Of a DNA stretch of 12,455 nucleotides, positions 11,386 through 12,455 are shown piece by piece; position 1 is the stretch's first letter, and every line of letters starts with the position of its first letter. Made by a program: the position numbers and the translations under genes. The notes below the pieces were generated by a model that was not told the DNA's origin, ran no database searches, and was given only the letters and a program-made list of their open reading frames with translations. The DNA is taken from the NCBI GenBank assembly GCA_027310265.1, contig DAIDBC010000028.1, positions 1-12,455 on the forward strand. The letters are read 5' to 3'. This stretch comes from Candidatus Colwelliibacteriota bacterium (GTDB taxonomy: Bacteria; Patescibacteriota; Minisyncoccia; UBA6257; Colwellbacteraceae).

Positions 11386-11661
11386 ATGTTTGCGGGGGGT
11401 AAATCGGATACAATTTATAAAGAAATCTGCGGCGAGATGGGGAACGAATTTTTTTCACAAGAAGTAAGCTGGCGGCGGATATGGTTCGCTTCGTTCATCG
11501 CCGCGCTCGTGTTCTTCATCGCCGGATTCCTGCTTTGGTACTTCCTCCTGTATCTGCCGGTCGAGCGCCAGCTTCAGGAAAGCCAAAAAATCAACGAGGA
11601 GGTGCGGCAACTCTACAAATTGAAAGGTCTTCCCGCGAGTTCCTCCTCCGTTTCACCATGA
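11386..11661 (+). CDS. Small single-TM protein upstream of a pilin gene
   Basis: Product of 91 residues from ATG 11386, or 74 from ATG 11437. The first has GGGG a few bases upstream; the second lies after TACAAT (11409-11414), a possible -10. The conserved-looking part is a short amphipathic start (SQEVSWRRIW), one hydrophobic helix FIAALVFFIAGFLLWYFLLY, and a polar tail with a probable coiled coil (LPVERQLQESQKINEEVRQLYKL) ending in a Ser-rich stretch. I do not recognise the family. The stop overlaps the ATG of the pilin-like gene as ATGA, so the two are translationally coupled. The membrane helix plus coiled coil suggests an envelope partner of that pilin. Confidence 0.6.
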   Translation: MFAGGKSDTIYKEICGEMGNEFFSQEVSWRRIWFASFIAALVFFIAGFLLWYFLLYLPVERQLQESQKINEEVRQLYKLKGLPASSSSVSP

Positions 11662-12455
11662 GCGACAGCCAAACAACAAAAAACAAAAAGAGCGGCGGTT
11701 TCACCCTTGTCGAGCTTTTGATCGTGATCGGCATCATCGCCGTTCTGGGCACGGTGGTCATCGTTACCTTGAACCCGGCGGAGCTTCTGGCCCAAGCGCG
11801 GGATTCCACGCGGCTCTCGGACGTCGACACCATCAACAAATCCCTTACCATCACTCAAACCGACAATTTGTCTCTAGGGAGCGCGAACACGATTTACGTG
11901 AGCATGCCCGACACCTCGTCAATCTGCGGCAATCTCGGATTGCCGGTTCTGCCGTCCGGTTGGAGCTACGCCTGCGTTACCCAAGCCAACCTGCGCAACA
12001 CCGACGGCACCGGTTGGATTCCGGTAAATTTGAAAGCCGCTTCCATCGGCGCGCCGATCGCGGTCCTGCCGGTCGACCCGACCAACGCCACCTCCTCGAA
12101 TCTCTATTACACTTACACCACCGCGAGCGGCAGCTACACCATAAAGGCGAACGCGCTCGAGTCCGCGAAACAGCGCGCCGCCTATCCGAACGGCTTCTCC
12201 TTGGGCAACGGCCCCGCGCTCGCCACGCCCTACACCTTCCCGACCAACTGGGTAGCGGTGCCGGGCAACGGCTCGTTCGGCACCTCCAACTTCTATGTGA
12301 TGAAATACGAGGCGAAGTGCGTCCAAACTTCCAACAACACCCCGCTTACCTCGCCCGACACCGGCTACCGCACGATAGCCAACAACACGACCGCCTGCAC
12401 CGGCAGCAGCTACTATGTCGCCTCGACCCCCGACGGCTATCCGATAGCGAACATC
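11658..12455 (+). CDS. Prepilin-type protein with FGE/C-type-lectin-like extension, 3' cut
   Basis: The first 266 residues are visible; the gene leaves the window open. A short basic leader ends KKSGG, and prepilin peptidase should cut before Phe15 (GG|FTLVELLIVIGIIAVLG), with the conserved Glu at +5 (Glu19). A hydrophobic helix (15-38) and a pseudopilin head follow, with PVDPTN and YYTYTTASGSYTIKANALES near 135-165. From about Trp198 the sequence switches to NWVAVPGNGSFGTSNFYVMKYEAKC (Lys216-Tyr217-Glu218) and later ASTPDGYPIANI. This is the opening pattern of FGE-sulfatase/SUMF1-like domains (C-type-lectin fold) seen on Parcubacteria surface pilins. Such domains often serve as binding heads rather than formylglycine enzymes. 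Codons are biased to GCG, CCG, ACC and CTC, unlike upstream housekeeping genes. The domain call is from memory of the motif. Confidence 0.75.
   Translation, partial: MSDSQTTKNKKSGGFTLVELLIVIGIIAVLGTVVIVTLNPAELLAQARDSTRLSDVDTINKSLTITQTDNLSLGSANTIYVSMPDTSSICGNLGLPVLPSGWSYACVTQANLRNTDGTGWIPVNLKAASIGAPIAVLPVDPTNATSSNLYYTYTTASGSYTIKANALESAKQRAAYPNGFSLGNGPALATPYTFPTNWVAVPGNGSFGTSNFYVMKYEAKCVQTSNNTPLTSPDTGYRTIANNTTACTGSSYYVASTPDGYPIANI

Noticed and set aside
190..11661. UGA recoding as glycine, as in some CPR lineages
   Set aside because: TGA ends rpsF, parA, the 66-aa TM gene and the 91-aa TM gene exactly where family length or the next start predicts, so the standard code applies.
11919..12326. 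135-aa minus-strand open frame opposite the pilin-like gene
   Set aside because: Gly/Arg/Val-rich composition is what the antisense of a GC-rich Thr/Ala/Pro-coding region gives; the plus strand has strong prepilin motifs.

Overview
The window reads as a compact chromosomal segment of a Candidate Phyla Radiation (Patescibacteria) bacterium, probably Parcubacteria-like. This rests on inference from several features: very tight packing, short versions of universal proteins (104-aa L19, 69-aa S18, 563-aa Rel), a PilO-like gene standing alone, a 31-aa Lys/Arg-rich histone-H1-like peptide, three of four tRNAs lacking an encoded CCA, and a pilin carrying a formylglycine-generating-enzyme-like (C-type-lectin-fold) extension. 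TGA is a working stop codon in several genes, so the UGA=Gly code of Gracilibacteria/Absconditabacteria is excluded.

Layout. Bases 1-1428 (+) hold the rpsF-ssb-rpsR cluster followed by a PAP2 phosphatase; a hairpin-plus-T-run terminator closes it. Bases 1513-1760 are a self-contained unit for the basic 31-aa peptide, with its own extended -10 promoter, an all-A/T 5' UTR hairpin, and a near-perfect bidirectional terminator shared with the convergent tRNA-Leu(CAA). Bases 1909-3608 (+) are parA-parB. Bases 3580-8346 (-) form an overlapping operon dprA-topA-rel that converges on, and overlaps, the end of parB. From a shared divergent promoter at about 8360-8390 the + strand carries a PilO-like gene and a small membrane protein, then tRNA-Ile(GAU), tRNA-Val(GAC), an RluA-type pseudouridine synthase, rplS and tRNA-Leu(GAG). 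No terminator is visible inside this block, so tRNAs and mRNAs may share one transcript.

From 10390 onward the character changes. A decayed C-terminal remnant of a large serine recombinase (-) abuts tRNA-Leu(GAG), and its reading frame runs antisense through the tRNA. It is followed by a small excisionase/MerR-type HTH gene with a leaderless-type promoter, a small single-TM protein and a long prepilin-like protein cut by the window end. These last genes look richer in GC and in GCG/CCG/ACC codons than the housekeeping genes. This looks like the left end of a mobile or variable island inserted at a tRNA-Leu gene.

The most promising lead is the final gene: a class III-type prepilin N-terminus fused to the start of an FGE/C-type-lectin-like domain. 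That architecture is known from CPR diversity-generating retroelement (DGR) targets. The variable region, template repeat and reverse transcriptase would lie beyond the window, so the DGR idea is inference only.
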